A DNA stretch of 64,000 bases. Origin: DASSUW01 sp963759375 (GTDB lineage: Bacteria; Actinomycetota; Thermoleophilia; Solirubrobacterales; Solirubrobacteraceae). The notes under the pieces were generated by a model. The model was not told the DNA's origin. It searched no databases and saw only the letters and a list, made by a program, of their open reading frames with translations. Positions 48,184-56,565 of the stretch are shown here, in pieces (within the stretch, counting starts at the first letter, position 1; the number at the start of each line of letters is the position of its first letter). The DNA is taken from NCBI GenBank assembly GCA_963759375.1, contig CAVWYY010000003.1, positions 434,001 through 498,000 of the forward strand. The letters run 5' to 3'. A program made the translations under genes and the position numbers.

Positions 48184-49478
48184 CGCAGCGCCTCCCGCGC
48201 CCGCTGCAGCTGCAGCGGCTGGGCGGCCAGCCCGTGCGCGATCGCCAGCCGCAGATGGCGGCGCCCTTCGGCGCGCCGGCCGGCGGCCAGCGCGGTCATG
48301 CCCGCGTGGTAGCGCAGCGACGGGTCGAGCGAGCCGAGCCGCAGCGCACGGCGCGCCCAGCGCAACCCCTCGGCCGCCCGGCCGGACCGGGCGAGGGCCC
48401 AGCCGAGCGCGTCGGCCGAGCGGATGCTCGGCGCGGCGGCCCAGGCGGTCCGCGCCAGCGCGACGCCGCGCGCCTTCGACCCGTACTCGGTCTCGAACAG
48501 CGCCAGCTCGACGTCGATGTTCACGCCCGCGCCCGTGAGCAGCTTCTGCTGCGCACGCACCAGCGCGAGGTCGCGGCGCCCGGCGGTCACGCGGCCCGCG
48601 GCCAGCTCGGCCTCGCCGAGCGCGACCACGTACTCGGGCAGCGGCAGCCGTTCGACGACGCGGCGCCAACGCGTGATCGCGCCGCGCAGGTCGCCGGTCG
48701 CGGCGGCCAGGCGCGCGCGGCCCGCGGCGGCGGGCGCATAGCCCGGCATCGCGGCGAGCGCGGCGTCGTAGGCGCGGCGCGCGCGGCCGAGGCGGCCGCG
48801 GTCCAGCTCGAGGTTGCCGAGCAGTGCCTGCACGTAGGCGACGTTCTCGCGCACCGGGCCACCGGCGGCCACGGCGAGCTTCATCGCCTCGACGGCGCCC
48901 GGCAGGTCGCCGTACAGCTCGCGGAAGTACGACACGCGCGAGTACGAGGTCAGGTTCGGCTTGAGGTCGACGAGCCGCTGGAGCGTCCGCTCGGCGGCGC
49001 CGTAGCGCCCGAGCTCGACCTGCGCGTCGACGAGGATCGGCAGCGGCGCCAGGGTGCCGGGCGCCGTGGCGGCGGCGCGCCGCCCGAGGCGCAGCGCCGC
49101 GCGGAAGTCGTGACGGCCGGCGGCGAGCGTGGCCGCCTCCACCAGCGCGTCCTGATCGGACGGGTCACGCGCGAGGGCGTCCTGAAGCAACCGGTCGGCG
49201 CGCGTGTAGAAGCTCGCGTCGCCGGTCTCGCGCACCTTCTGGAGGTACTCGCCGGCGAGGGTGACCGCACGGTCCGTGCGGCCGTTGCGCACATCCGCCT
49301 GCAGCTCGGCGATGCGCGCGTCGGTGTCCCCGCCCGGCCGGGCGGCGGTCGAGGTGAGGCCGCCCGCGGTGGGCGGGCCCGCCGCCGCCCGCTCGTCGCC
49401 CCGCGTCGCCGTGAACACGGCGAGCGCGGCGACGAACGCGAGGGCGACGGCGGTGAGGCGGCGAGCCCGCATCGGCAT
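48180..49478 (-). CDS. Secreted TPR-repeat protein
   Basis: 432 residues. A signal-type N-terminus (LTAVALAFVAALAVFTATRG) and then a chain of TPR-like helix pairs from about residue 60 to the end (for example AERTLQRLVDLKPNLTSYSR, LLGNLELDRGRLGRARRAYD, ADALGWALARSGRAAEGLRW). No enzymatic motif. Between the DUF4331 and exporter genes with one- and four-base overlaps, it is likely an extracytoplasmic scaffold linking their products. No metal-binding motif stands out in it. Confidence 0.83.
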   Translation of the reverse strand: MPMRARRLTAVALAFVAALAVFTATRGDERAAAGPPTAGGLTSTAARPGGDTDARIAELQADVRNGRTDRAVTLAGEYLQKVRETGDASFYTRADRLLQDALARDPSDQDALVEAATLAAGRHDFRAALRLGRRAAATAPGTLAPLPILVDAQVELGRYGAAERTLQRLVDLKPNLTSYSRVSYFRELYGDLPGAVEAMKLAVAAGGPVRENVAYVQALLGNLELDRGRLGRARRAYDAALAAMPGYAPAAAGRARLAAATGDLRGAITRWRRVVERLPLPEYVVALGEAELAAGRVTAGRRDLALVRAQQKLLTGAGVNIDVELALFETEYGSKARGVALARTAWAAAPSIRSADALGWALARSGRAAEGLRWARRALRLGSLDPSLRYHAGMTALAAGRRAEGRRHLRLAIAHGLAAQPLQLQRAREALR

Positions 49479-50938
49479 CAGGCCGGCGGCTGCGGGACCG
49501 GCGCGTGCGCCGGCTCCGTCCGCTTGAGGATGCCGCTGATCCCGTCCCTGGGCGTGGCGACGTAGGGGAAGGCCGACCGGAACGGCTTCTCGTTCTGGTC
49601 GACACCGTCACCGAGCGGGATCTGCTTCCCGCCCTGGTTGGCGGGCAGCAGCGCTCCCGCGATGACCCGCAGCTCGATGTCGGTCACGTCATCGGCCAGC
49701 CGGCGGCCGTTGGGGAACCCGGCCGTGTCGCCGGCGAGGACGCCGAAGCGGTTCGGCTTGGCGGCCGGCGCCACGCCGAGGTTGAGCTTCAGCGTGTCCG
49801 CGGGGACCGCGTCCTTGCTGATCTGGGTCAGTCCGGGCACGCCGGTGAGGAGCGCCTGGACGATGTCGGTCCGGTTGGTCTCCTTGACGCCCAGCTTGAA
49901 CAGGGCGTTGAGCAGACGGGCCGGCTCCGGGTTGAGGGCGTACTTGCCGAAGTTCTTCAGGTCGTCCGCCGGGGACGTCCGGTTGAACTTGTCCTTCTGT
50001 CCGATCGGGATCACGACCTCGTTGATCAGCGGGTTGCCGAGGCGCGAGACCTGGGCCCAGTGGCGCTTCACGTGCTTCTTGCCGTGATGCGAGCGGACGC
50101 TGATGCGCTTGCGCTCGGTCGACGCCCAGACGCCGACAACGGCGTTCTTGGCGCTTGCGCCGGAGACCGACTTGCGGTCACGCGTGACCTCGGCCTCCGG
50201 AACCTGCAGCGCGAACGCGTGCGTGTTGTAGGTCGACACGTCGTCCTTGCCGCCGCCCTGGTTGCCCAGGCCGATGTTCGGGCGTCCCGGCTTGTCGATG
50301 TTGATCCCGTCGAAGATCGCGCCGAGGTCGACGAAGAACGGGTCGTCGGCCGGCCCGACGAACGTCTTGCCGCCGCCGCTGACCGGCTTCACCGCGCCGA
50401 GCCAGACCGGATCGTAGTTCGGGATCGTCTTCGGGCCGACGTTGTCCGGGGCGACCGGCACGTCGTTGGCGATCCGGCGCGAGCGCTTGAGATCACCGTT
50501 GGGCTTGTAGGTCTCCTTGTAGAGGTCGTACGTCTGGACGAAGTTGATGTCCGGGTCGTTGACCGAGGTGACCTGCGGCGCCGCGTACAGGAACGAGTCC
50601 GGGTTCCGGAACTTGTTGCGGAACTTCCACCGGTACGCGACATCCTCCTGCCCGTCGCCGGTGTTGTCGATCTTGACGTAGTAGCGCGCCTTCGGATCGA
50701 GCTTGCCGAAGTACGGACCGCCGGCCGGCTCCTCGAGCGGGACCCAGTTGGCGACCACCGTCAGGCTGTTCGGCGCATCCGGCGCCGTGAAGGCGTAGAC
50801 GTCGGTGTTGTCCGCCGACGGGTCGAGCATGATCCGCGGCGCCTCGCGGTGCGAGGAGCCTTGGACCAGGGAGGCGACGGGCAGGGCCGCGGCCAAGGCC
50901 GCGACCACCGCCGCTCCGACGAATGGGGATCTGCGCAT
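49478..50938 (-). CDS. DUF4331 secreted protein
   Basis: 486 residues. Signal peptide (VGAAVVAALAAALPVASLVQ), then the family mark SSHREAPRIMLDPSADNTDV-YAF, RYYVKIDNTGDGQEDVAYRW, a second half with VGVWASTERKRISVR, VSRLGNPLINEVVIPIGQKD and the end FPYVATPRDGISG. DUF4331 is an extracytoplasmic domain of unknown function. AAGGAG lies before the ATG. First gene of the operon DUF4331-TPR-RcnA-like, which makes a role in metal handling plausible (inference by gene order). Confidence 0.88.
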   Translation of the reverse strand: MRRSPFVGAAVVAALAAALPVASLVQGSSHREAPRIMLDPSADNTDVYAFTAPDAPNSLTVVANWVPLEEPAGGPYFGKLDPKARYYVKIDNTGDGQEDVAYRWKFRNKFRNPDSFLYAAPQVTSVNDPDINFVQTYDLYKETYKPNGDLKRSRRIANDVPVAPDNVGPKTIPNYDPVWLGAVKPVSGGGKTFVGPADDPFFVDLGAIFDGINIDKPGRPNIGLGNQGGGKDDVSTYNTHAFALQVPEAEVTRDRKSVSGASAKNAVVGVWASTERKRISVRSHHGKKHVKRHWAQVSRLGNPLINEVVIPIGQKDKFNRTSPADDLKNFGKYALNPEPARLLNALFKLGVKETNRTDIVQALLTGVPGLTQISKDAVPADTLKLNLGVAPAAKPNRFGVLAGDTAGFPNGRRLADDVTDIELRVIAGALLPANQGGKQIPLGDGVDQNEKPFRSAFPYVATPRDGISGILKRTEPAHAPVPQPPA

Positions 50939-51010
50939 GCAGCACTCCTTGAGATCGGGGTGCTGGTCCTTACGGCGCAGGTACCGTCACGGTTGTAATT
51001 CTCCCTGCAA

Positions 51011-51457
51011 ATGGACGCTTTCTGCGACAGGTTCGCAGTTGCGAGGCGTTCGCAGCAGATCATCCGTTCGGACGATGCCCGCTTCGCCCGTCGGGTCGAT
51101 GGCGGGCCCGGCGCGCGCTGGGACGCTCTCCTCATGCTGGAAGACGTATACGGGGCTGCCCTCGCCGCATCCGCGGGACCCACGGCGGCCGGCGAGGTGA
51201 CTCGTGATGTGATGGTGGGGGCGGCAGGGCGGCGCCCCGACGTGCGAGCGCTGGTCGCCCGCGCGATCGTGCGCGCCGTCCGCACGGCGCCCCACGCCGC
51301 GTTCGCCCGGATGTCCGAGGGCGAGCGCGAGGTCGTGGCGCTGGCGCGGCTCGGCGGCTACACGGTGGCCGAGATCGCCGAGGCGCTGGGCATCGCGCCC
51401 GCCGAGGCGCGGTCGCGCATGACGAGCGGACTGCGCGCCGTCGCCGTCAGCTGCTGA
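51011..51457 (+). CDS. Sigma-70 region-4-like HTH protein
   Basis: 148 residues from ATG 51011; ATG 51135 is an alternative start. Only a C-terminal region-4 helix-turn-helix is seen: MSEGEREVVALARLGGYTVA, EIAEALGIAPAEARSRMTSG, LRAVAVSC. The N-terminal part lacks region 2, so it is not a complete sigma factor and may be an anti-sigma-partner, a co-regulator or a truncated ECF sigma. Divergent from the DUF4331 operon across 72 bases, which suggests it controls that operon. Confidence 0.6.
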   Translation: MDAFCDRFAVARRSQQIIRSDDARFARRVDGGPGARWDALLMLEDVYGAALAASAGPTAAGEVTRDVMVGAAGRRPDVRALVARAIVRAVRTAPHAAFARMSEGEREVVALARLGGYTVAEIAEALGIAPAEARSRMTSGLRAVAVSC

Positions 51458-52088
51458 GGTGCCGGGCCGCGAACGCCGCGGCCTCGGCGCGGTTGCGGAA
51501 GCGCAGCTTCTCGAGCACGTGCCGCACGTGGGTCTTGACCGTCGCCTCGCTGATCACCAGGCGCTCGGCGATCTCGCGGTTGCGCAGCCCCTCGGCGAGC
51601 AGCGCGAGCACGTCGCGCTCGCGCGCCGACAGCGCGGCGAGCGGGTCCTCGGGCTCGGCGCTCGGGCCGGCGCGCCCGAGCTCGGCGAGCATGCGGCTCG
51701 CCATCGCCGGGGCGATCCGCGGCTCGCCGCGCGACACCGCGAGCACCGCCTCCACCAGCTCGGCGGGCGGCATGTCCTTGGTCAGGTAGCCCGCGGCGCC
51801 CACGCGCAGCGCGGCGTACAGGTCGGGCTCCTGCTCGGACACCGTGAGCATCAGCACCTCGGGGCCGCCGCCTTCACGGAGCTTGGCGCACGCCTCGAGC
51901 CCGCCGACGTTCGGCATGTTGAGATCGAGCACCACGACGTCGGGGGCCCGGCGGCCGGCCAGTGCGATCGCCTCGCGCCCGTCGCGCGCCAGCGCCACCA
52001 CCTCGATGCGCTCGTCGGCGGCCAGCAGCGCGGCGGTGCCCTCGCGCATGAGCTGGTGGTCGTCGGCGACCAGCACCCGCACCGGCAT
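51447..52088 (-). CDS. NarL/FixJ-type response regulator
   Basis: 213 residues from ATG 52088, sharing one base with the kinase stop (TGATG). Receiver domain (about 1-120) with acidic pair ADDHQLM, phospho-acceptor Asp in VVVLDLNMPNVGG, and lysine in GYLTKDMPP; LuxR-type HTH (about 147-210) ALSARERDVLALLAEGLRNR, EIAERLVISEATVKTHVRHV. Controlled by the adjacent histidine kinase. 11-base convergent overlap with the sigma-4-like gene. Confidence 0.92.
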   Translation of the reverse strand: MPVRVLVADDHQLMREGTAALLAADERIEVVALARDGREAIALAGRRAPDVVVLDLNMPNVGGLEACAKLREGGGPEVLMLTVSEQEPDLYAALRVGAAGYLTKDMPPAELVEAVLAVSRGEPRIAPAMASRMLAELGRAGPSAEPEDPLAALSARERDVLALLAEGLRNREIAERLVISEATVKTHVRHVLEKLRFRNRAEAAAFAARHLSS

Positions 52089-53506
52089 CAGCCCGGCTGC
52101 TCCCAGGGCAGCGTGAACACCATCCGGGTGCCGCCGCCGGGCCGCGGCTCGGCCCAGATCCGGCCGCCGTGGCCCTCGACGACCTTGCGCGCGATCGCCA
52201 GCCCGATGCCGGTCCCCGGGAACGCGTCGCGGCTGTGCAGCCGCTGGAACATCCCGAAGATCCGCTCGGCGCTCGCGGGGTCGATCCCGATGCCGTTGTC
52301 CTCGACGGCGATGCGCCACACCACGTCCTCGCGCGCGCACCGCAAGCGCACCTCCGGCACGGTGCCGTGCGGCACGAACTTGACCGCGTTGGAGATCAGG
52401 TTCTGCAGAAGCTGCGTGAGCTGGCGCGCCTCGCCGGGGACGGTCGGCAGGTCGTCCCACTCGATCGTGGGCCGCGGATCGCGCGTGGCCGTCGTATTGG
52501 CGGCGATCGTCGCGACCAGGACGGAGATGTCGACCGGCTCGGGCGGGCGCTCCGATCGGCCGGCGCGCGAGTAGGTGAGCAGGTCCTCGATCAGCGCGTG
52601 CAGCCGCTCGGCGCCGTCGATCGCCCGGCCGACGTAGGCGTCGGCCTCTCCCGCCAGCTCCTCGCCGTGGCGGCGCCGCAGCAACCGCAGGTAGTTGGTG
52701 ATCGTGCGCAGCGGCTCCGACAGGTCGTGCGACGCGACGTAGGCGAACTCGGCCAGTTCGGCGTTGGACCGCTCGAGCGCGCGCAGCGTCTCGTTGCGCA
52801 CGCTGACGTCGCGCATGATCCCGGTGAACGCGCTGCGCCCGCCGCGCTCCCAGAAGCCGAGTGCCGCCTCCATCGGGAACTCCGAGCCGTCCTTGCGCGC
52901 GCCGAGCACCTCGAGGGTCCGCCCGAGCAGGTCCTGGAAGCCGGTGGCCAGGAACGTGTCGAGATGCCGGTCCCAGATCGCCCGGAAGCGCTCGGGCAGC
53001 AGGATCGTGAACGGCTGGCCGAGGAGCTCGTGCTGCTCCCACCCGAAGATCCGCGTCGCGCCGGCGTTGGCGAACGTGATCCGCCCGCGTCCGTCGGCCA
53101 CGCAGATCGCCTCGGGCGTGGCCTCGGTCAGCGCGCGGAAGCGGTCCTCGGCCGCCCGCAGCTCGTGCTCGAGCTCGGCGGTCTGTGCGGCGTCGCGCCC
53201 GCACACGTAGGCGACACCGTCGGCCACGGTCGCCTCGAACGCCATCCGCCGCGTGCCGCCCGACTGGGTGGCGACGCCGAGCACCGCCTCGCCGCCGTCG
53301 CGCGTCAGCGCCCGTACCTCGTCGGGGTCGTCGAACAGCTCGGCGAACATCGCGCCGGCGAGCTCGTCGGGCGACCAGCCGAGCAGCCGGCGCCACGCCG
53401 GGTTCGCCCACCCGACGCGGCCATCCGGCTCCACCGCGGCCATCAGGTCGTGGGACAGGGCGGCGAGCGACGCCGCCGCAGGGGAGCTGCGTGCGGTCTC
53501 GGACAT
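52088..53506 (-). CDS. PAS-domain sensor histidine kinase, soluble
   Basis: 472 residues with no membrane helix. Two PAS domains (about 18-110 and 120-240; RFRALTEATPEAICVADGRG is the start of the second), a dimerisation and phosphoacceptor region AYVASHDLSEPLRTITNYLR with H-box histidine, and an HATPase domain with N-box LLQNLISNAVKFV, G1 VEDNGIGIDPASAERIFGMF and G2 FPGTGIGLAIARKVVEGHGG. The cytoplasmic location points to an internal signal such as redox, oxygen or light. Partner: the NarL-type regulator directly downstream. Confidence 0.9.
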   Translation of the reverse strand: MSETARSSPAAASLAALSHDLMAAVEPDGRVGWANPAWRRLLGWSPDELAGAMFAELFDDPDEVRALTRDGGEAVLGVATQSGGTRRMAFEATVADGVAYVCGRDAAQTAELEHELRAAEDRFRALTEATPEAICVADGRGRITFANAGATRIFGWEQHELLGQPFTILLPERFRAIWDRHLDTFLATGFQDLLGRTLEVLGARKDGSEFPMEAALGFWERGGRSAFTGIMRDVSVRNETLRALERSNAELAEFAYVASHDLSEPLRTITNYLRLLRRRHGEELAGEADAYVGRAIDGAERLHALIEDLLTYSRAGRSERPPEPVDISVLVATIAANTTATRDPRPTIEWDDLPTVPGEARQLTQLLQNLISNAVKFVPHGTVPEVRLRCAREDVVWRIAVEDNGIGIDPASAERIFGMFQRLHSRDAFPGTGIGLAIARKVVEGHGGRIWAEPRPGGGTRMVFTLPWEQPG

Positions 53507-53525
53507 CGGCGTCTCGGGTGCGAGG

Positions 53526-54512
53526 CTACAGGTCCCGGAAGGTGGCGAGGACGGCCTCGACCACCTGGGGCTCGTGCGGGTACGCGATCTGCTCCAGCGG
53601 CTTGGAGTAGGGCATCGGCAGATCGGCCCCGGTCACGCGGGCGACCGGCGCGTCGAGGTGGTCGAACGCCTGCTCCTGGATCAGCGCCGCGAGGTTGGCC
53701 CCGACGCCGCCGTGCGGCCATCCCTCCTCGACGATCACCGCGCGGTTGGTCTTGCGGACCGACTCGAGGATCGTGTCGAGGTCGAGCGGGCGCAGCGTGC
53801 GCGGGTCGATCACCTCGGCCTCGACCTCGTGCTGCTTGGAGAGGATGTCGGCCGCCTTCTCGGCCGTCACCGCCATCCGCGAGATGCCGACGATCGTCAC
53901 ATCGGACCCCTCGCGGCGGATCGCGGCCTGCCCGAAGTCGACGACGTGGTCGTCCTCGTCCGGCACGTCGCCGCGCTGGCCGTACAGGTACTCGTGCTCG
54001 ATGAAGACCACCGGGTTGTCGTCGCGGATCGCCGCCTTCAGCAGCCCCTTGGCGTCGGCGGCGGTGGACGGGATGGCGAGCAGCATGCCGGGCACGTGCA
54101 GGTACAGCGCCTCCAGGCAGTGCGAGTGCGTGGGGCCGAGCTGGTGGCCGGCGCCTTGCGGCATGCGCACCACCATCGGCACCTTCACCTGGCCGCCGAA
54201 CATGTAGTGGATCGTCGCCATGTGGTTGACGATCTGGTCCATCGCCAGCAGCGAGAAGTTGATGGTCATCAGCTCGACGACCGGTCGCAGGCCGGTCATA
54301 GCCGCGCCGACGCCCATGCCGACGATCGTGTTCTCGGAGATCGGCGTGTCCCGCACCCGCTTCTCTCCGAACTCCTCGAGCAGGCCGGCGGTGACCTTGA
54401 AGGCGCCGTTGAAGACGCCGATGTCCTCGCCCATCAGGAACACGCTCTCGTCGCGCTGCATCTCCTCCCGCAGCGCCTGGTTGAGCGCCTCCCGGTAGCG
54501 CATCACGGCCAC
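53526..54512 (-). CDS. pdhB: Pyruvate dehydrogenase E1 beta subunit
   Basis: 328 residues from GTG 54512 (ATG 54503 possible). Transketolase fold: MRYREALNQALREEMQRDES, VFLMGEDIGVFNGAFKVTAG, PVVELMTINFSLLAMDQIVN, GAGHQLGPTHSHCLEALYLH and the end DPRTLRPLDLDTILESVRKT. Pairs with E1alpha three bases upstream. This set is closer to pyruvate dehydrogenase of actinobacteria and plants' plastids than the one at 38721. The E2 for it is probably the gene at 42515. Confidence 0.9.
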   Translation of the reverse strand: MAVMRYREALNQALREEMQRDESVFLMGEDIGVFNGAFKVTAGLLEEFGEKRVRDTPISENTIVGMGVGAAMTGLRPVVELMTINFSLLAMDQIVNHMATIHYMFGGQVKVPMVVRMPQGAGHQLGPTHSHCLEALYLHVPGMLLAIPSTAADAKGLLKAAIRDDNPVVFIEHEYLYGQRGDVPDEDDHVVDFGQAAIRREGSDVTIVGISRMAVTAEKAADILSKQHEVEAEVIDPRTLRPLDLDTILESVRKTNRAVIVEEGWPHGGVGANLAALIQEQAFDHLDAPVARVTGADLPMPYSKPLEQIAYPHEPQVVEAVLATFRDL

Positions 54513-54515
54513 CGG

Positions 54516-55673
54516 CTACTCCTCCTGCGCCTCGTCGGCGGGCTTGACGTCTTCCTTGCCCGCCGCCTCGACGGCCTCGTGGTAGTGGTCGGTCGGCCCG
54601 CGCTCGGACTCGGCCAGCGACCGCTCGTGCTCGCCGCGGTGCACGCCGGCCGAGCGCTCGTCGACCGAGTACCAGCCCTTCACCTGTTCGCCGATCACGT
54701 AGATGTGGTCGTACAGCGACTCGGGCGCCGGGAACTTCGAGCCGTCCGCGAACGCCACCGCCGCGTCGACCCGCTTGATCGCCGCCTGGTCGAGCCCGCT
54801 CGCCTCGTCCTCGGAGAGCCCGAGGCGGTCGGCGAACGCGTTGATCGGGTCGCGCTTGCGCCACTCGGCGACCTCTTCCTTGGTCCGGTACTCCTCCGGG
54901 TCGGCCATCGAGTGGCCGCGGAAGCGGTAGGTGACCGCCTCGACGAGGATCGGCTGGCGCTCGTCACGCGCGCGGCGGATCGCCTCGCGCATCACCTCGT
55001 AGGTCTCCACCACGTCCATGCCGTCGCAGGTCAGGCCGGGCACGCCGTAGCCGTCGCCGCGCCGGTGCAGGTCGGTCTGCGCCGTGTGGCGCTCGATCGC
55101 GGTGCCCATGCCGAACTGGTTGTTGGTGACCATGAAGACCACCGGCAGCTTCCACAGCGCCGCGAGGTTGAGCGTCTCGCCGAACGTGCCCTGGTTGGAG
55201 GCGCCGTCGCCGAACACGCATACGGTCACCTCGTCCTTGCCCTGATAGTCGGACGCGAGCGCCATGCCGGCGGCCAGCGGCAGGTTGCCGCCGACGATCC
55301 CGTAGCCGCCCATGAAGCGGTTCTCGAGATCGAACATGTGCATCGAGCCGCCGCGGCCGTGCGAGACGCCGCTCTCGCGGCCGAACAGCTCGGCCATCAC
55401 GTGGTCGGGGTCCGAGCCGCGGGCCAGCGCGTGCCCGTGCGAGCGGTACGTCGAGATCAGATAGTCCTCGTCGCGCATCGCGCGGCAGGCGCCGACGATC
55501 GTCGCCTCCTCGCCGATCGCGAGGTGCAGGAAGCCGCCGACCTTCGCCTTGGCGTACATCTCGCCCGCCCGCTCCTCGAAGCGGCGGATGAGCATCATCG
55601 TCTCCAGCCACTCGCGCGCCGCGTCCCGGTCCGGGAGCTCCGCGCCGGTCTCCTGCTGGGTGACGTCGGCCAC
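54516..55673 (-). CDS. pdhA: Pyruvate dehydrogenase E1 alpha subunit
   Basis: 385 residues. TPP motif VCVFGDGASNQGTFGETLNL to VTNNQFGMGTAI, HLAIGEEATIVGACRAMRDE, YRSHGHALARGSDPDHVMAE, and SGVSHGRGGSMHMFD, the pyruvate-type phosphorylation-loop region. After about residue 330 there is a charged His/Glu-rich tail (SAGVHRGEHERSLAESERGP) not found in most relatives. It decarboxylates pyruvate and acetylates the lipoyl arm of E2. Coupled to pdhB. Confidence 0.92.
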   Translation of the reverse strand: MADVTQQETGAELPDRDAAREWLETMMLIRRFEERAGEMYAKAKVGGFLHLAIGEEATIVGACRAMRDEDYLISTYRSHGHALARGSDPDHVMAELFGRESGVSHGRGGSMHMFDLENRFMGGYGIVGGNLPLAAGMALASDYQGKDEVTVCVFGDGASNQGTFGETLNLAALWKLPVVFMVTNNQFGMGTAIERHTAQTDLHRRGDGYGVPGLTCDGMDVVETYEVMREAIRRARDERQPILVEAVTYRFRGHSMADPEEYRTKEEVAEWRKRDPINAFADRLGLSEDEASGLDQAAIKRVDAAVAFADGSKFPAPESLYDHIYVIGEQVKGWYSVDERSAGVHRGEHERSLAESERGPTDHYHEAVEAAGKEDVKPADEAQEE

Positions 55674-55694
55674 GGGCCGGACAGTAGCGCGTGC

Positions 55695-55931
55695 CTAGCG
55701 CGTCTCGTAGCGTCGCCAGCGGGCGAGGAAGTCGCCCGCGTCCATCTGCGCGAGGTCGGCCTTCAGCGCGCGCGACAGGCGTCCGGTCTGCTGCGGCGTG
55801 GTGTCCCAGAACAGCACGACCTCGCCGGACTCGATCTCCACGACCTCGACGTGGTCGAGCCGGCCGGGCGAGGCGAGCAGGCGCGGACCGCCGCGGTGCA
55901 CGATCAGCTCGTAGGCGCGGTTGGCCTTCAC
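55695..55931 (-). CDS. Small conserved protein of unknown function
   Basis: 78 residues from GTG 55931, overlapping the HCCA-isomerase-like gene by GTGA. Sequence: VKANRAYELIVHRGGPRLLA, HVEVVEIESGEVVLFWDTTP, then a helical end LKADLAQMDAGDFLARWRRY. Mixed strand-helix, no cysteine, no signal. Position between E3-side genes and pdhA suggests a link to the complex but no function can be assigned. Confidence 0.72.
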   Translation of the reverse strand: MKANRAYELIVHRGGPRLLASPGRLDHVEVVEIESGEVVLFWDTTPQQTGRLSRALKADLAQMDAGDFLARWRRYETR

Positions 55932-56536
55932 GCCGGCACCTCGATCACCTCGCCGGCGGCGGTGACGACCGCGGGTGTCTCGCGGACGCCGGCGGCGCGC
56001 GCCTCGGCGTTGGCGGCCTGCAGCCGCTCGCGGGTTCCGCGCAGCTCTGCGCCCTTGATCACCGCCAGCGGGTGCATCTCGCACGCCGCCGCGGCGAGCA
56101 GCACGTTGTCGCGCTCGCTCAGGTCGCGCCCGGCGGCGAACGCCTGGCGGAACGCGGCGAGGCTGAACGCGACCGCGCGGCCGATCTGCTTCGCGTAGGT
56201 GGCGACGAGCATCGCCCAGTCGCTCTCGGCCGGGAACGGCTCCGGCCAGACCATCTTCTGCACGCCCTGCCGCCGCGCCGCACGCTCGACGTCCTCCTGG
56301 TAGGCCGCGATCTCCTCGGCGCAGCGGAACGGCCCGACGTCGGCGAGCTGCACCGGGACCCACTCCGGCACCTCGCCGAGCACGTGGTTCACGCGCTCGG
56401 CGGCCAGATACGCGAGCGGGTTTGCAAGGTCGAAATAGAACTTCGCCTGTGTGGGCTCGGGTGAGGGTTCCGGGATTGGGTGTTTCGCCCACCCGGCTGC
56501 GCCTTCTCGTGGTGCGAGTCCGTCCTCAGCTGCCAT
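55928..56536 (-). CDS. DsbA-like thioredoxin-fold protein (HCCA isomerase type)
   Basis: 202 residues from ATG 56536. After a polar N-terminal stretch comes AKFYFDLANPLAYLAAERVN, the 2-hydroxychromene-2-carboxylate isomerase / GST-kappa opening, in which the DsbA CxxC is replaced by a non-redox sequence. Further: YAKQIGRAVAFSLAAFRQAF and the cis-proline loop RAAGVRETPAVVTAAGEVIE. Probably a glutathione- or mycothiol-analogue-binding isomerase rather than a disulfide oxidase. It lies between lpdA and the small protein. Confidence 0.8.
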   Translation of the reverse strand: MAAEDGLAPREGAAGWAKHPIPEPSPEPTQAKFYFDLANPLAYLAAERVNHVLGEVPEWVPVQLADVGPFRCAEEIAAYQEDVERAARRQGVQKMVWPEPFPAESDWAMLVATYAKQIGRAVAFSLAAFRQAFAAGRDLSERDNVLLAAAACEMHPLAVIKGAELRGTRERLQAANAEARAAGVRETPAVVTAAGEVIEVPA

Positions 56537-56565
56537 CGTCGGCTCCGCCGGGCGTGCGACGTTAC

